In this document: one piece after another, positions 1-9,373 of the stretch
Position numbering within the stretch: the first letter of the stretch is position 1
How the letters are laid out: each line of letters begins with the position of its first letter
Source of the DNA: DATFVA01 sp963815785
GTDB lineage: Bacteria > Bacteroidota > Ignavibacteria > Ignavibacteriales > Ignavibacteriaceae
Length of the DNA stretch: 64,000 nt
Assembly: GCA_963815785.1 (NCBI GenBank)
Contig: CAWFHZ010000010.1
Span: 228,345 to 292,344 of the forward strand
Reading direction: 5' to 3'
The notes under the pieces: generated by a model
Seen by the model: the letters and a program-made list of their open reading frames with translations, nothing else
What the model was told of the DNA's origin: nothing
Databases searched by the model: none
Translations under genes and position numbers: made by a program

Positions 1-331
1 CAGGGAGAAAATCACTCTCGCTGAACACCAGCCGGAACGAATTACGTTGAGGATATAAATTTTTTCTCAAATTGAAAGCATTATCTAATCTATTTTGAAA
101 TAATTCTTTTAAATCAAGAATCTTTTCATCTGAAAGAATTCTCACAGCTATTAATGAATTCTTATTATAAAACCCTGTTCCAAGAAAATTCTTTTTTGAA
201 TCGAATACTTCAACTAAATCGCCATTTTCAGGATTACCATCAACATCTGTAATCTCATTGCTGAAAACCCAGAGGTGCCCTATTTTAATTCTTCTTTCTT
301 CATTCTTCTTAAGGTATATCTTTACATTCAT
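1..331 (-). CDS. Class I SAM-dependent rRNA methyltransferase, RlmI/RlmK type (N-terminal part, cut by window edge)
   Basis: Translating the minus strand from ATG at 331 gives 110 residues that run off the window start without a stop. The first 60 residues have the pattern of the PUA RNA-binding domain that opens RlmI-type enzymes: a GHLWVFSNEI motif (family form GHPWVFSGEI), then D-G-NPENGDLV and GTGFYNKNSLIAVRILS. They are followed by an LRKNLYP...RLVFSESDFLP stretch that leads into the methyltransferase part in this family. Known members methylate a cytosine C5 in 23S rRNA using S-adenosylmethionine. The catalytic Rossmann domain lies outside the window, so the exact target base cannot be judged. 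The gene is divergent from the thiamine-binding gene at 466. Confidence 0.85.
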   Translation of the reverse strand, partial: MNVKIYLKKNEERRIKIGHLWVFSNEITDVDGNPENGDLVEVFDSKKNFLGTGFYNKNSLIAVRILSDEKILDLKELFQNRLDNAFNLRKNLYPQRNSFRLVFSESDFLP

Positions 332-419
332 TGGTTTACTTATTATTTGTAATTTTGAATTGTTAAATATAAGTCTCGTTCGATTAAAATATACTAAAAA
401 CGAGTCTGTTTTTATTAAC

Positions 420-445
420 AGATGCTGAAACAAGTTCAGCATGAC
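420..445 (+). repeat. 26-nt intergenic hairpin repeat (AG-stem-GAC family)
   Basis: AG (420-421) is followed by an 8-bp perfect stem, ATGCTGAA (422-429) and TTCAGCAT (435-442), around a 5-nt loop, then GAC (443-445). It shares flanks and stem length with hairpins at 2420-2445, 2471-2496 and 58257-58281, although the stem sequence differs. It lies between the methyltransferase gene and the gene at 466, outside any coding region. Confidence 0.7.
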
Positions 446-465
446 AAATCAATTGTGGAGAAGAT

Positions 466-771
466 ATGAAAGTTTTAGTTGATTTATGTGTGGTGCCGAT
501 CGGTGTCGGAGTTTCTGTTTCATCTTATATTGCGAAGTGTGAAAAGATTCTTTCTGACGCAGGGTTAAAGACAATTCTACATTCGTATGGGACAAATATT
601 GAAGGCGAATGGGATGATGTTTTTGCGGCTATCAAAAAATGTCATCAGGAAATTCATAATATGGGAGCTCCAAGAATTTCAACAACCTTAAGATTAGGAA
701 CACGAACAGACAGAGATCAGACAATGGACGACAAAATTAAAAGTGTTCAGGAGAAACTAAATAATAACTGA
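466..771 (+). CDS. MTH1187/YqgV-family thiamine-binding protein (DUF77, UPF0045)
   Basis: This 101-residue protein has the length and layout of the MTH1187 family: an N-terminal strand with a VPIGVGVSVSSYIA motif, a central LHSYGTNIEGEWDDVF segment, a helix with IKKCHQEIHNMGAPRISTT, and a conserved R-x-GTRTDR near the end. Family members form ferredoxin-like tetramers that bind thiamine or related molecules in the cytoplasm; they are not enzymes as far as is known. The gene starts at ATG 466 and stops 11 nt before the next open frame, so it may be cotranscribed with the membrane protein gene. Identification rests on whole-length pattern recognition and is firm; the physiological role is uncertain. 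Confidence 0.85.
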   Translation: MKVLVDLCVVPIGVGVSVSSYIAKCEKILSDAGLKTILHSYGTNIEGEWDDVFAAIKKCHQEIHNMGAPRISTTLRLGTRTDRDQTMDDKIKSVQEKLNNN

Positions 772-782
772 TATTTTCTTTT

Positions 783-989
783 ATGGGAATCAAAAAAACA
801 AGTTTTAAATTTCCTTTTTACGGATGGCTCGGGATTCTGTTGATTATTGTATTCTGGTGTTTGAACTGGTTCCTTTCGGGATTGAGAACAGACTGGGCTT
901 TCTTTCCATTGTGGCTTGGCTTCTGTTTAACCGTTGACGCTATTGTGTTTCTCCCGCAAAGGAACTTCACTTATAAAAAGAAACATTAA
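783..989 (+). CDS. N-terminal fragment of a polytopic membrane protein (frameshifted)
   Basis: This 68-residue frame carries the first two hydrophobic segments (GWLGILLIIVFWCLNWF and FFPLWLGFCLTVDAIVF) of a membrane protein whose remainder is read one frame over at 934-1644. Up to VDAIVF the translation looks normal; after that it becomes a short polar tail and stops. Removing one C from the CTCCC run near 950-955 would join VDAIVF directly to SRKGTSLIKRNIKKY in the next frame, giving one protein of about 286 residues. The fragment is therefore best read as the 5' part of a broken or mis-sequenced gene. No function is assigned to this family. Confidence 0.6.
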   Translation: MGIKKTSFKFPFYGWLGILLIIVFWCLNWFLSGLRTDWAFFPLWLGFCLTVDAIVFLPQRNFTYKKKH

Positions 990-1644
990 AAAATATATTT
1001 TACTTTTTATAATCTCAGCCCCGGTATGGTGGTTATTTGAGCTGTTTAATTCACTCACACAAAATTGGTTTTATGACGGCAAACAGTACTTCACTGATCT
1101 TCAATTCTTTATTCTTGCTTCGATAAGTTTTTCAACTGTTATTCCGGCTGTTTTTGAAACTGCAGAGTTAGCAGGAACTTTTAAGTGGATAAATATTTTA
1201 AAACTATCCCGAAAACTTGAACCGACAAATAAAATAATCAGAGTATTTTTTATTCTTGGGTTGCTCACTCTTGCCCTTGAAATTGTTTTCCCAAAAGTAT
1301 TTTATCCTTTTATCTGGATTACAGTTTACTTTCTGATAGAGCCTATTAATATAAAATTGAATAATCGCAATTTACTGCAGTACACGAATACCGGGAACTG
1401 GAAACCCCTTATTTCATTGTGGATTGGTTGTTTGATTTGTGCTTTCTTCTGGGAGATGTGGAATTTTTATTCCTACCCAAAATGGTATTACCATCTTCCT
1501 ATGGTAAATTTTTTACATGTTTTTGAGATGCCGGTATTTGGTTACATTGGTTATCTTCCTTTTTCACTTGAGCTTTTTGCGGTTTATAATTTTATTGTTG
1601 GAATATTTGGGGATAAAGAGAATAATTATGTTAAGTTAATTTGA
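934..1644 (+). CDS. C-terminal part of the same polytopic membrane protein (frameshifted)
   Basis: About five further hydrophobic segments are visible, including YILLFIISAPVWWLFELF, FFILASISFSTVIPAVF, FFILGLLTLALEIVF and LISLWIGCLICAFFWEMW, rich in Trp, Phe and Tyr. The first dozen residues of this open frame (MTLLCF) overlap the upstream fragment out of frame and are probably not translated; the true coding sequence likely enters at SRKGTSL near 955. I recognise it only as an uncharacterised integral membrane family that recurs in Bacteroidota-like genomes; conserved NWFYDG and EMWNFYSYPKW motifs suggest a defined active or binding site at the membrane surface, but that is inference. Confidence 0.6.
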   Translation: MTLLCFSRKGTSLIKRNIKKYILLFIISAPVWWLFELFNSLTQNWFYDGKQYFTDLQFFILASISFSTVIPAVFETAELAGTFKWINILKLSRKLEPTNKIIRVFFILGLLTLALEIVFPKVFYPFIWITVYFLIEPINIKLNNRNLLQYTNTGNWKPLISLWIGCLICAFFWEMWNFYSYPKWYYHLPMVNFLHVFEMPVFGYIGYLPFSLELFAVYNFIVGIFGDKENNYVKLI

Positions 1645-1717
1645 TGTTTATTGGTATTTTTGAAAAGTTAAATTTGCCACAAAGACGTTAAGACACAAAG
1701 CAAAATAAAGAAAGTTT

Positions 1718-2374
1718 ATGAATAAGTTTAAAGGAATTATTTTTGATATAGACGGAACATTAACATCAACGAATGATTTGATTTTTGCTTCATTTAATTT
1801 TATCACAAAAAAGTATCTGGGTAAAACTTTTTCAGATGAAGAAATATTAAAGTGGTTTGGCCCGACGGAAGACGTGATCCTGAAAGAATTCTGTGGAGAT
1901 GATTATGAAAAAGCCCGCGAAGAATATTATAAGTTTTATTCGGACAATCATTTTATGGCAGATATTTATCCAGGAATAAAAGAAATTCTTGATGAATTAA
2001 AAGCAAATGAAGTCCTTCTATCAATTTACACGGGAAAAGGTAAGGAAGCAGCTACAATTACACTTAAGAAATTAAATATATACAAGTATTTTGATTTGAT
2101 CATTACAGGGGATGAAGTTAAAGAGCATAAACCTTCTCCGGAAGGGATAGAAATTTTCCTCGATAAATTCAATCTGAAAAAGGATGAAGTAATTATGATT
2201 GGGGATTCACCTTCCGATATTAATGCGGCTCGTTCAGCGGGAGTGAAAGTTGCTTCGGTTTTGTGGGATAGTCTTTCGAAAAACAAAGTGCTCAAAATGG
2301 ACAGTGACTATGTCTTCCACACAGTTGAAGAATTAAAATATTTTCTGTTCTCAAATAATTCTATAAACCATTAA
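1718..2374 (+). CDS. HAD-superfamily hydrolase, phosphoglycolate phosphatase/PpaX-like
   Basis: The four HAD motifs appear in order in this 218-residue protein: motif I DIDGT (residues 10-14), motif II threonine in IYTGKGKEA, motif III lysine in EHKPSP, and motif IV GDSPSDI. The helical cap between motifs I and II places it in the subfamily of small phosphatases that act on phosphoglycolate, pyrophosphate or similar phosphoesters in the cytoplasm, using a phospho-aspartate intermediate and Mg2+. The substrate cannot be read from sequence. The upstream 70 nt carry the words CCACAAAGAC and GACACAAAG, a common intergenic word series in related genomes. It is followed by a hairpin-containing intergenic region and a convergent gene. 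Confidence 0.85.
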   Translation: MNKFKGIIFDIDGTLTSTNDLIFASFNFITKKYLGKTFSDEEILKWFGPTEDVILKEFCGDDYEKAREEYYKFYSDNHFMADIYPGIKEILDELKANEVLLSIYTGKGKEAATITLKKLNIYKYFDLIITGDEVKEHKPSPEGIEIFLDKFNLKKDEVIMIGDSPSDINAARSAGVKVASVLWDSLSKNKVLKMDSDYVFHTVEELKYFLFSNNSINH

Positions 2375-2419
2375 AACTGTTTCTGTCCTATTCTTGCAGT
2401 TTCACAAAAATTTATTTTT

Positions 2420-2445
2420 GTCAACCTGAACTCGTTTCAGGTTCT
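2420..2445 (-). repeat. 26-nt intergenic hairpin repeat (AG-stem-GAC family, minus orientation)
   Basis: Read on the minus strand this is AG, stem AACCTGAA, a 5-nt loop, stem TTCAGGTT, then GAC. The plus-strand arms are at 2423-2430 and 2436-2443. It lies between two convergent genes and could also assist termination, but no T run follows. Confidence 0.65.
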
Positions 2446-2470
2446 GGTTTTAATTCTATTTCAAAAAATT

Positions 2471-2496
2471 AGATTCCGAAATAAATTCGGAATGAC
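2471..2496 (+). repeat. 26-nt intergenic hairpin repeat (AG-stem-GAC family)
   Basis: AG at 2471-2472, stem arms ATTCCGAA (2473-2480) and TTCGGAAT (2486-2493) around a 5-nt ATAAA loop, and GAC at 2494-2496. It is only 25 nt from the oppositely oriented copy at 2420-2445, so the two hairpins sit back to back in the gap between convergent genes. Confidence 0.7.
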
Positions 2497-2530
2497 AGCA
2501 TTGAGACAGCCTCTATTAATAAATTGCTCT

Positions 2531-3901
2531 TTACTCTCCCCCGGAATTATCACCACTGCTGCTAAAATTAAAAGGATAAACAAAATAAACCCGCGGTTCT
2601 ATTCTCTTCTGCGGGATGTAATCAATTACATTTTTGTCAGCATCACGTAAAGGAGTAAAAGTCCAATCGTAAACGAGTGAAACAACAATAAACTCAACAG
2701 GTTTATATCCTAATTCGAAAAACAAATATGATCTATCATCAAGTTTAAAGATTGCCGATTCATTTCCGATATTTGTTTTATCATATCCTGCTCTTACAAG
2801 GAAAGGAGTATTATCAGGTGAGATTTCTGTACTTAAGTGAAGGATACCGCTCGAAGGAGTTTTATCAAGTCTCTGGTAGCTTCCAATAATATCAAACATT
2901 CCCAGAACATTAACGCCAAGTTCACCGAAAATTCCATTATCGGCATTTTCATTAAGTTCGAGTCTTTGAATTTTACTATGAACATTTCCGGATTGTCCTA
3001 ATTGAAATCTATCCAACTCATAAAAGGAATTAAAGTAAGACGGGATGTATTGCTTCTGATTAAATCTTCTTTCAAGTTTAGCATGCGCACTTATTAAACC
3101 TAGCGGATTAAGTTCTCCAATAATTCCGGTTGCAACACCACTGCCGTAATCAAGTATCTTCGCGTAATCTGCATATATATCCAGGTTAAACATCGGAATT
3201 GAAATTAATGGAAGTCCGATATCTGCTCCAACGATATTCACAGAACCTTTATCTGATGTCGCGGTAAAATTATTTGTAGTGCTGTTATAATCCCCTGCAA
3301 TAATTCCTGCTTTATCATTGTAATCTCCTGCATAAGATAAACCCACTTCAAGATTACCTATAATAGGAATTTCGCTAAGAGATGTAAATTTGAGAGGACG
3401 AACATAACCTCTTAATCCTAAAACTCCTGCCTCTGCAAATGAACTGTAAATAGATTCAAAACCCATCTGACCAAAATCAATATCAAGAGTTAGTCCTGTT
3501 TTCCTTGCATCAATCGTAGGGCTGTTGTTGTAAGCATACATAATACTTCCGTGACCAAGAGTATAATAATCAAGAGCACCAAGCTTAACATATAAGGGAT
3601 CATTTTTAAAACCATATCTTACGTATCGAACAACACTTAAATAATCTGAAAATGTATTAAAATTTTCTTTTCTGATATTTCCATTTTTATCGAAATCCAT
3701 CATCAGATCGAGACCGACACCAAAATTTGCGAAAGAAATTTCTGGTGTAAAATGAAAAGTGTAATAAAGCTGGCCGTCAATCCAATTTAAACCAAGTCCT
3801 CCCTCAAGTTTTCCATTATCAGGTAAAGGATATTCATTAAACTGGGCTTTTGTAAAAAAGGAAATGAAAACTATAAAAAGAATAGTAAATGATTTCTTCA
3901 C
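2531..3901 (-). CDS. Outer-membrane beta-barrel protein of unknown function
   Basis: The 456-residue product opens with a clear signal peptide (MKKSFTILFIVFISFFTKAQ, cleavage after AQ). The rest is built of alternating strand-like segments with aromatic residues, typical of an outer-membrane barrel, with a DFDKNGN loop and a Ser/Gly-rich last ten residues. I cannot place it in a named family. It lies downstream of and in the same direction as the split C25 protease with a type IX sorting domain, 109 nt apart, so a role in surface export or anchoring of that protease is possible but unproven. Confidence 0.7.
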   Translation of the reverse strand: MKKSFTILFIVFISFFTKAQFNEYPLPDNGKLEGGLGLNWIDGQLYYTFHFTPEISFANFGVGLDLMMDFDKNGNIRKENFNTFSDYLSVVRYVRYGFKNDPLYVKLGALDYYTLGHGSIMYAYNNSPTIDARKTGLTLDIDFGQMGFESIYSSFAEAGVLGLRGYVRPLKFTSLSEIPIIGNLEVGLSYAGDYNDKAGIIAGDYNSTTNNFTATSDKGSVNIVGADIGLPLISIPMFNLDIYADYAKILDYGSGVATGIIGELNPLGLISAHAKLERRFNQKQYIPSYFNSFYELDRFQLGQSGNVHSKIQRLELNENADNGIFGELGVNVLGMFDIIGSYQRLDKTPSSGILHLSTEISPDNTPFLVRAGYDKTNIGNESAIFKLDDRSYLFFELGYKPVEFIVVSLVYDWTFTPLRDADKNVIDYIPQKRIEPRVYFVYPFNFSSSGDNSGGE

Positions 3902-4010
3902 TCTAAACTCCTGGTTAGATTAAATACTTATATCAACAAGAACAAATATATATATTTTATTTAATTCACTATTGCAGGAGTTATAAAATCCTGAATCATT
4001 TTTTTTATAC

Positions 4011-6392
4011 TCATCGTATGATAGCAAGTTTCTGAGTTACAGATTCAGTTTTATCATTCTTTTTTATGTACATTCTATAGAAGTAAACCCCGTTTGCCAG
4101 GAGATCCCCATCCTGATCTTTTCCATCCCAGTAAATCCTGTTAAAGTCGGAATTCAATTCAGATGAATTTCTTTGAATCACCTTAACTAATCTGCCTGCA
4201 ACAGTATAAACATTTATCTTAAGTTCATCCGGAATTTGTGTAAGCTTAAAGGTGAAATAGGTTTCTCCGGAAAACGGATTAGGGTAATTATACACAAAGA
4301 GAAGTTTAGTATCAGAAAGAACGGTAAAAGTTTTGGTTACACCCGCAGAATCATTAAAATTTCCCGCAGCATTTTTTGCCAGAAGATTAATTGAATAATC
4401 TCCATCAGTTAAATGCGGTGTATATTGCACAACCATTTTAGGATTATTAGCATTAAACTGGTAAGTGAGATTCTGATTATCAGCATAATATAATGGTTTA
4501 TCATCAAACCTTATTGATAATGCTGTAGTATCTGTAATAGGGAGGAATGAAGGATCATTCACCTCAATTTTTATTACCGGATCTGAAGAAACAAAATCGC
4601 CGTCATAAACAGGGACACCGTCAAACGTGAGATTAACTTTAGGTTTAGAGGAATCGCTATGTACATAAAACGGTATTGTGAAAATATTATTGTCTTTATA
4701 AATCTCAGAAATTTTATCCGCCGGATCAATTTTAATGTAGAATTGATTTGTGCCTGATAATCCTATTGTATTATAAGTTACAGCAAAACTTTTCTTCTCA
4801 AAAGACTTAAGCTGATTTACAAAATTATCCAGAACAGTTTCACGGGAGTTATCTGATTTTACAACTTCAACCATAACATTAAAGCTGTCTGCAGGAGAAT
4901 CGCCAACATTATAAACATCAAAATGAAGAGTTACATCATCCCCAACATTTAATGTATCCTTATCAATTGCAACTGCTTGATAATTAGTTCCAAGTTCGGG
5001 AAGAGTTTTATAGTTAACACCAATCGAAGAGATGGATGGGATTTGGGATTCATTAGTCGTCTGCATGCCAAACAATAATTTTAAATTGGGATATGTCAAA
5101 GCATTAATATTACTTAAGTCTGCTACTCCGTTCTGAACATTAAGATATCCAAGAGTATCCGTTGTTTCATCAGATTTAATTCCTATAGGACGAACATTTG
5201 TTTGGGCCGCAGAAGGAACATTCTGATTAATATTTACAGCTTCCCATTTTGCTGCCGGACCAATTTTAGAAGTTGTAAGAGTTCCACTTGTAAATAATTT
5301 TTGAATTAAAGTATCAACTTGAACTCTTCCCTGGAAAGGTTTACTGTAAGCTTCAGGCATCGAACCTGGTGTTGCACCTCTTTTACCGAGGAATGCCCAG
5401 GAGCCTCTGAATACCAAACTGTCAATATAGATACTTCCGAATTCACGAATTTTTGCTTTTAATTCAGTATTTAGATGAGAATATCCTTCATCAGATACGG
5501 CAATTGCTATAAATTCATTATTAGATACGCTGTCTAAACAATTTATATATTCGCGAATCGTTGTTGTGTCACCTCCCAATAAATCAAAATGTCTGTATTT
5601 AACAAAATCATAGGAGCTGTCACTAAATACACACAAATGATGACCTCTTAAAGCAGTATTAGGGATAAAATTTTCACCATTTTTCAAAATAACTGCAGTA
5701 TTACCATCATTAAATCCCGCAGAAATTACACTAAACAATGTCTTATTCGTATCAAGAGTGACTTTGGAATTAAAATAGTTCAAATGATTAAACTTTGAAT
5801 TACTGAAGCCTAAGCTATCACTCAGAAAATACTTACTTGGTATTCCGTCATACACTGATTGGTCAAATCCATAGAAATTATCATTCATGATTTTTCCCTT
5901 AACCCAAATTCGTTTATTTCTAAAATCATTGGGTATTTTAAATTCTGTATACACAGAATCCATATTAAAATAATAAGCAGAAGAATTTAAATAGTTTGCG
6001 TTTGTGGCTAGTTCAATCTCAATCGAGTCACTCAAGGATTTTACAGACGGGTTAAGAATAAGAAGAGAATCATTCAGACCATTTTCAGTTTCAAACATTA
6101 GCAGTGTTCTGATTCTTGAACTTGCAACATAAAATTGCAATGTGAAAGAATTATCGTCTTCACTAATTTCATTGATCCGGTTATTCACATCTAGAGAAAT
6201 GGTTATTGAATGTTCTCCCGGCCTGTTGAAAATTGGGAAAGATATTAATAAAGAATCTTCATATTTAGGAATTCGTTTATACACAGAATCAGTTATAATA
6301 TTGTTCCCCTGGTAGTTATCCCAAAAAACAATTAAAAATGAATCGGCAACTACCTTTCCCCAATTATAAAATTTAAATAAAATCTTCCGCAC
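4011..6392 (-). CDS. C-terminal part of a giant C25 protease with type IX sorting domain (frameshifted)
   Basis: This 793-residue frame begins with an atypical GTG inside the overlap with the upstream fragment and has no signal peptide. It contains two CARDB-like adhesion modules (FYNWGKVVADSF...NEISEDDNSF near the start and VYNVGDSPADSFNV...ISEIYKDNNIF in the middle), a further beta domain, and a C-terminal sorting domain of about 90 residues (LLFVYNYPNPFSGETYF...GDLLANGVYFYRM...QKLAIIR) that in related bacteria directs export by the type IX system. Joining it to the frame at 6373-9315 by removing a single base near 6380 yields one protein of about 1,770 residues with a smooth ISDLKDSAE/ILFKFYNWG junction. 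It is therefore the 3' part of a single gene. Confidence 0.75.
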   Translation of the reverse strand: MRKILFKFYNWGKVVADSFLIVFWDNYQGNNIITDSVYKRIPKYEDSLLISFPIFNRPGEHSITISLDVNNRINEISEDDNSFTLQFYVASSRIRTLLMFETENGLNDSLLILNPSVKSLSDSIEIELATNANYLNSSAYYFNMDSVYTEFKIPNDFRNKRIWVKGKIMNDNFYGFDQSVYDGIPSKYFLSDSLGFSNSKFNHLNYFNSKVTLDTNKTLFSVISAGFNDGNTAVILKNGENFIPNTALRGHHLCVFSDSSYDFVKYRHFDLLGGDTTTIREYINCLDSVSNNEFIAIAVSDEGYSHLNTELKAKIREFGSIYIDSLVFRGSWAFLGKRGATPGSMPEAYSKPFQGRVQVDTLIQKLFTSGTLTTSKIGPAAKWEAVNINQNVPSAAQTNVRPIGIKSDETTDTLGYLNVQNGVADLSNINALTYPNLKLLFGMQTTNESQIPSISSIGVNYKTLPELGTNYQAVAIDKDTLNVGDDVTLHFDVYNVGDSPADSFNVMVEVVKSDNSRETVLDNFVNQLKSFEKKSFAVTYNTIGLSGTNQFYIKIDPADKISEIYKDNNIFTIPFYVHSDSSKPKVNLTFDGVPVYDGDFVSSDPVIKIEVNDPSFLPITDTTALSIRFDDKPLYYADNQNLTYQFNANNPKMVVQYTPHLTDGDYSINLLAKNAAGNFNDSAGVTKTFTVLSDTKLLFVYNYPNPFSGETYFTFKLTQIPDELKINVYTVAGRLVKVIQRNSSELNSDFNRIYWDGKDQDGDLLANGVYFYRMYIKKNDKTESVTQKLAIIR

Positions 6393-9315
6393 TATCTTTT
6401 AAATCTGAAATGTTTGAAGTCAAAATCTTGATATCATTTCCATTTATTTCCAAATTTGGTTTTTGAGGAATTGGAAGACTGATTATTGGATCACCAATGA
6501 GTTCATTGGTCAATGCAAACAATTTATAAGTTCCAGAGGATCCATAGTCCTGAAGTAATTCCATCTTTGCTAATTTATGTGCTTCACTAATATTCAAGAT
6601 ACTATCCTGCAATATTTTATTATAAAATATTCCGGGAAACGATGTAGCTGTAGAAGTGAATCCTAATGAAGAATTTCCGATATAACTTATTGCCTGTCCC
6701 TGATTTGAATTAATAAATAATTCCGAAAATGATACTACATCCGGTTCAGCAAATTTCCCTGTAGAGCAGCCAAAATCAGTTATTAGAGGATTTCTATTAT
6801 AAGTATTATGCAATTGTGATGGATCGACGATACTATTATCCCAGGTTTGAGTACCGCTATGTCCTAAGTAGGAAATAAAAAGCGCTCCCTGGTTTATAGC
6901 GTTTTGAATATATTCATGTGAATAGGGTCCAAAGTTAGTGATCGGATTTAGGGTCTTATAAAAATGAGACCAATTACCACCAATTGGGGAGGGAATAACA
7001 TCGTTATCTATAATATTCTGATTGGTCTCCCGAAGAAGATCCAACTCATTCTGATCATCTTTGCCACCGCTAAAAAAAAGATAACTTTTATTCCAGTTAT
7101 CATATGGATGTGTTAAATAATTCTGATGTCGTTGCAAATAGTTATTAAGTTCTTCTGCAGTATGTACAGGAATACGACCAATATTCATTTCTGGAATGTA
7201 AGCACCTGTTGTATCCCAGGTAACGAACCAATTGTCGCTAACTGGTGCACCAAATGAAGGCACGATATTTACAATTGGAGGTGTATTCTGATATTTAAAT
7301 TTATTAAAATGATAATCATAATTAGCATCACCAATAAGGAAAACAAACTGTGGGAATGGTTGCTGCCAATTAGCATGAGTATTTTTTAAAAATTCCTTAA
7401 TACATTCCGGATCAAAGTAGCCGTAGGCGAATTCATCATAAATATCATCAACATCAACTAGCTTTGTTTCAATATTATAATTATTTGCAATAAAATTATT
7501 GTACACCTGTGCTTTATTTAACAATGATTTATTTGTAATTGTCAAATAATCAGCTTTATTCTGATTACTTCGGAGATTCACAAATTGTTTTTTATAATAT
7601 AGTTTAGGTTTTAAAACCTTGTTGCTGTCGCAAATAAAAAATTTATTATCAGACCCTAATGTATCTTTAATAAAAACTGAATTATTATTTGTACTTACAA
7701 AATATTTTTTAAATGTATCTCCAAATTTCCAAAATGAAAGAAAACCGTTTTGAAGATTATTAACGTAGAAACAATAAACTCCGGATGTGTTTAAATAATT
7801 AAAAACGAAAAGTAATGAGTCTGAATTGGCTTTGATGTATCTCGGATATTCCATTTCATACCAATCACGAATGCATGTATTTAATGTCGCTGCTGTCTGA
7901 AATGAATGAACTTTGATTTTGTTTGTGCCTTCCACCAACAAAGATGAATTAAAATTACCTTCAAGCACTTTTTGATCATATTTATTTATGAAGCCGGAAT
8001 CATATAAGGTTGGATAATCATTTAAACTTAAAGCTAAAAGGTGAGCATTTGTACTAATATCGGAAGCGTAATCCTGTAATTTCACAAACATTTTCGCATT
8101 TGCATCAGAATAAACATCGGATAAACTGAAGCTCACATTTAAAACTCCAACACCAAGATTTCCCTCATTCCAGGTTTTATTGGAAGCCCAGAACGGCTCC
8201 TCTCTTTCAACCTGATCAGCCATAGAGAAATCAAAATAGTTATTAATTTCTTTGTGAATAAGTTCATTATAATACTTCAAAGTATCCAAGGCTGGAATCT
8301 GAGGATTTCCGTTACTGATCTCGACTCTCAATCCATTTTCTCCTCCCCATGTTAACCAATAAATTGTTGTATCAGTATATCTTCCTAAATATTCATTATA
8401 TGGTTCTCCCTGAGCGCTTATTTCTCTATAGTTACCTCCCATATTTCTTATTCCAGCAAATTCAATAAAATCACCCGGATCAAAACTCCCATCATTTTCA
8501 CCATACACATAAATTGGGATCAAAATACCCTTATTGAATAATTTTAAAGTATGCGGATTTACTCCGTTGAGAGATACACCTAATTGAGATAAATCATTGT
8601 AATCAAACCTGTATACACCATCTTGTGCAACTCCAATTTTCACATAAGTGTCATCATAATTGATCCATTCGTCTGTTTTTTTAACTTGATAGATAGGATT
8701 TGATTGATTTATTGACGCGAACTCCTTATTTAAAATGATTGAAGAAACAGGGCCAAATTTGTTTCCTGTGCTATTTAAAGTTTTGCTAAATTGGAGTTCT
8801 AAATGAATCCCATTATTTTCAGTAATTAACCGATTTTGATAATTGTATTGGTATTCGTGGATAGTTAAGTGAAGACAATAATTGTTTCCAATCCAAAGGA
8901 ATCCATTAATTTTATATAACTTATCATTGGGAGATATCACGGGTGTCTGAGCATTCAGATAAATAAGACTTGAATCATTTTCTCTTTTCACTACCGGATT
9001 TAATTCCGGCTCAGCATTAATTACTCTTTTATCTGTTATTAAGACTTTAAGATTTGGAGATGATCCTGGAGGAATTGCAATAAATAAGTCCTTTGAAGGT
9101 AATATGGGAGAACCTGGGTTTGCTTCATCTATATAGTTATAAAAATGTAATATATTTTTGAAATTCTTTTTTATAATTTCATAGGGAGAAGAATTTAGTT
9201 CAATATCTAATATATATTTATTACCATTTATTGTCTCTTTTTCCAATGATTGAGCTGAAAGTATTAATTGGAAAGAAATTGTTATAAAAATACACTTCAG
9301 TAAAAATGTTTTCAT
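6373..9315 (-). CDS. Gingipain-type C25 cysteine peptidase, N-terminal and catalytic part (frameshifted)
   Basis: The 980-residue frame has a signal peptide (first 21 residues, ending LILSAQS), a long beta-rich propeptide-like region, and a C25 caspase-like catalytic domain from about residue 590. The catalytic histidine lies in ISYLGHSGTQTWDN (His about 819) and the catalytic cysteine in ITDFGCSTGKF (Cys about 850), with an FLIGDANYD strand before them. This architecture fits PorU-like sortases and secreted C25 proteases of type IX bacteria; the large C-terminal extension and sorting domain at 4011-6392 favour a secreted cargo protease, though PorU-like roles are not excluded. The frame ends 10 residues after the family similarity stops, at a single-base shift. 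Confidence 0.8.
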   Translation of the reverse strand: MKTFLLKCIFITISFQLILSAQSLEKETINGNKYILDIELNSSPYEIIKKNFKNILHFYNYIDEANPGSPILPSKDLFIAIPPGSSPNLKVLITDKRVINAEPELNPVVKRENDSSLIYLNAQTPVISPNDKLYKINGFLWIGNNYCLHLTIHEYQYNYQNRLITENNGIHLELQFSKTLNSTGNKFGPVSSIILNKEFASINQSNPIYQVKKTDEWINYDDTYVKIGVAQDGVYRFDYNDLSQLGVSLNGVNPHTLKLFNKGILIPIYVYGENDGSFDPGDFIEFAGIRNMGGNYREISAQGEPYNEYLGRYTDTTIYWLTWGGENGLRVEISNGNPQIPALDTLKYYNELIHKEINNYFDFSMADQVEREEPFWASNKTWNEGNLGVGVLNVSFSLSDVYSDANAKMFVKLQDYASDISTNAHLLALSLNDYPTLYDSGFINKYDQKVLEGNFNSSLLVEGTNKIKVHSFQTAATLNTCIRDWYEMEYPRYIKANSDSLLFVFNYLNTSGVYCFYVNNLQNGFLSFWKFGDTFKKYFVSTNNNSVFIKDTLGSDNKFFICDSNKVLKPKLYYKKQFVNLRSNQNKADYLTITNKSLLNKAQVYNNFIANNYNIETKLVDVDDIYDEFAYGYFDPECIKEFLKNTHANWQQPFPQFVFLIGDANYDYHFNKFKYQNTPPIVNIVPSFGAPVSDNWFVTWDTTGAYIPEMNIGRIPVHTAEELNNYLQRHQNYLTHPYDNWNKSYLFFSGGKDDQNELDLLRETNQNIIDNDVIPSPIGGNWSHFYKTLNPITNFGPYSHEYIQNAINQGALFISYLGHSGTQTWDNSIVDPSQLHNTYNRNPLITDFGCSTGKFAEPDVVSFSELFINSNQGQAISYIGNSSLGFTSTATSFPGIFYNKILQDSILNISEAHKLAKMELLQDYGSSGTYKLFALTNELIGDPIISLPIPQKPNLEINGNDIKILTSNISDLKDSAEDFI

Positions 9316-9373
9316 AAATTAAAATTTTAATTCAATTTATTTATAAAACTGTTTTTATAAGTCTTCAAAAAAA

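Noticed and set aside
1675..1712. Direct repeat words CCACAAAGAC and GACACAAAG
   Set aside because: Only two short imperfect words occur once in the window; I cannot call it a repeat from this sequence alone.
6373..9315. Naming the C25 protein PorU
   Set aside because: Its large C-terminal extension and sorting domain fit a secreted cargo protease as well as a sortase, and no other type IX core gene is next to it.
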